Positions 63,511-64,000 of a DNA stretch of 64,000 nucleotides are shown in pieces (positions within the stretch are counted from its first letter, which is position 1; the number at the start of each line of letters is the position of its first letter). The stretch is from Halomarina litorea (GTDB taxonomy: Archaea > Halobacteriota > Halobacteria > Halobacteriales > Haloarculaceae), in contig NZ_CP100449.1 of the NCBI RefSeq assembly GCF_024227715.1, forward strand, positions 310,001 through 374,000, read 5' to 3'. The notes under the pieces were generated by a model. The model saw nothing but the letters and a program-made list of their open reading frames with translations, ran no database searches and had not been told where the DNA came from. A program made the position numbers and the translations under genes.

Positions 63511-64000
63511 TCACCGGCCGAACCCGTCGAGCGTCGACTGCACCCCGGAGACGAGGTGCGACTTCCGACGGAGGCGCTCGAACGGGACGGGGAAGAGCGG
63601 CGCGAGTTGGCGAACCGCGCCGTGGAACGTCTCCGCGACGGCCCGCTCGCCCCCGAGTGCTCCGCGGACGGACTCGCGAATCTGCCAGACGCCGACCGGC
63701 GCCCAGTACTCGTCGGTCGCCACCCGGACGACGAACGCCTTGGCCTGTCTGTCGCGCTCCGCGAGGTGTTCGAGCACCGCGAGGCGAGTGGCGTAGTAGG
63801 CCCCGCTGGTCTCCTCGACGTAGCCCGTCCGACCCTCGTAGCCCTCGTTGGCCGCGAGCAGGCGGTAGGCACCCTCGTCGGGGTTCCAGATGCTGCCCGG
63901 CGACTTCATCTCGACCAGTTCGAACTCCCAGTTGCCGGGTGCGAGGACGATCCAGTAGTGGTTGCCCATGTAGGACTCCTCGTACACCTCCACCTCGTCT
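63511..64000 (-). CDS. nreA: Archaeal Nre DNA-repair protein, C-terminal part (5' end outside window)
   Basis: The frame is open at the right edge and encodes at least 160 residues of the Nre C-terminal domain: YMGNHYWIVLAPGNWEFELV, SIWNPDEGAYRLLAANEGYE, SGAYYATRLAVLEHLAER and YWAPVGVWQIRESVRGAL. The last residues, SGVQSTLDGFGR, form a QxxLxxF element resembling a PCNA-interacting (PIP) motif, known at the end of archaeal NreA proteins. Nre proteins act in repair of DNA crosslink or mitomycin damage. The GTG at 63993 is only an internal codon, not a real start. Confidence 0.85.
   Translation of the reverse strand, partial: DEVEVYEESYMGNHYWIVLAPGNWEFELVEMKSPGSIWNPDEGAYRLLAANEGYEGRTGYVEETSGAYYATRLAVLEHLAERDRQAKAFVVRVATDEYWAPVGVWQIRESVRGALGGERAVAETFHGAVRQLAPLFPVPFERLRRKSHLVSGVQSTLDGFGR

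Overview
The window is chromosomal DNA of a haloarchaeon (class Halobacteria). Evidence: high GC with strong C/G third positions, very acidic proteins, twin-arginine lipobox signals, a bacterio-opsin-activator-type regulator, TRASH-domain Lrp regulators, leaderless genes with a TATA-like box about 25 nt before the ATG, and an archaeal Nre repair protein at the right edge. The genus cannot be told from the sequence. No rRNA, tRNA or CRISPR array was seen.

Layout. 1-15.5 kb: ordinary metabolic genes (GT2 fragment, DUF1616, CPBP protease, FAA hydrolase, PfpI, a divergent acyl-CoA dehydrogenase/APH-kinase pair, a decayed aldehyde dehydrogenase, a Tat lipoprotein, two SDRs, a PhoD-like phosphatase, a large Bat-type regulator). 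15.6-24.4 kb: a complete six-gene citrate-hydroxamate (schizokinen/rhizobactin-type) siderophore operon (dat-ddc-iucA-iucB-iucD-iucC). Three DtxR-like inverted repeats lie in front of it, two of them bracketing the likely TATA box. 24.5-30.6 kb: cupin, a frameshifted CBS gene, an ABC exporter operon with a TetR regulator and a DUF2238-like membrane protein, and a methyltransferase. 30.8-33 kb: a decay zone with a nonsense-interrupted lipoprotein and two truncated metabolic genes joined head to tail. 33.4-39.3 kb: a glycan locus (DPM1-like GT2, sulfatase-fold protein, GtrA-DUF2079 fusion, GT4).

39.3-46.2 kb is a lower-GC islet of foreign character. Its flanks hold broken small genes of haloarchaeal plasmid type, and its core holds an HNH nuclease and one extraordinary 1046-aa gene. 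That protein reads: Tat-like signal, seven-bladed PQQ-type beta-propeller, long helical region, Mrr-type PD-(D/E)xK nuclease, Arg/Ser/Gln-rich linker, CxxC...CCxxC zinc finger, C-terminal J-domain with HPD. It is the best candidate here for an undescribed (perhaps defence) system.

46.2-63 kb is a copper/sulfur stress region. It carries two rhodanese-metallo-beta-lactamase fusions, a CoA-disulfide-reductase-like flavoprotein, a CopB-type (CPH) and a CopA-type (CPC) P-ATPase, a CopZ-like HMA protein, a Cys-rich four-helix copper protein, DUF302/DUF4396/SHOCT proteins, and two Lrp-TRASH regulators. The second regulator is interrupted by two in-frame TAG codons. The genes fit a scheme in which TRASH regulators sense copper, the ATPases export it, CopZ- and Csp-like proteins buffer it, and the sulfur enzymes handle the thiol and persulfide damage it causes.
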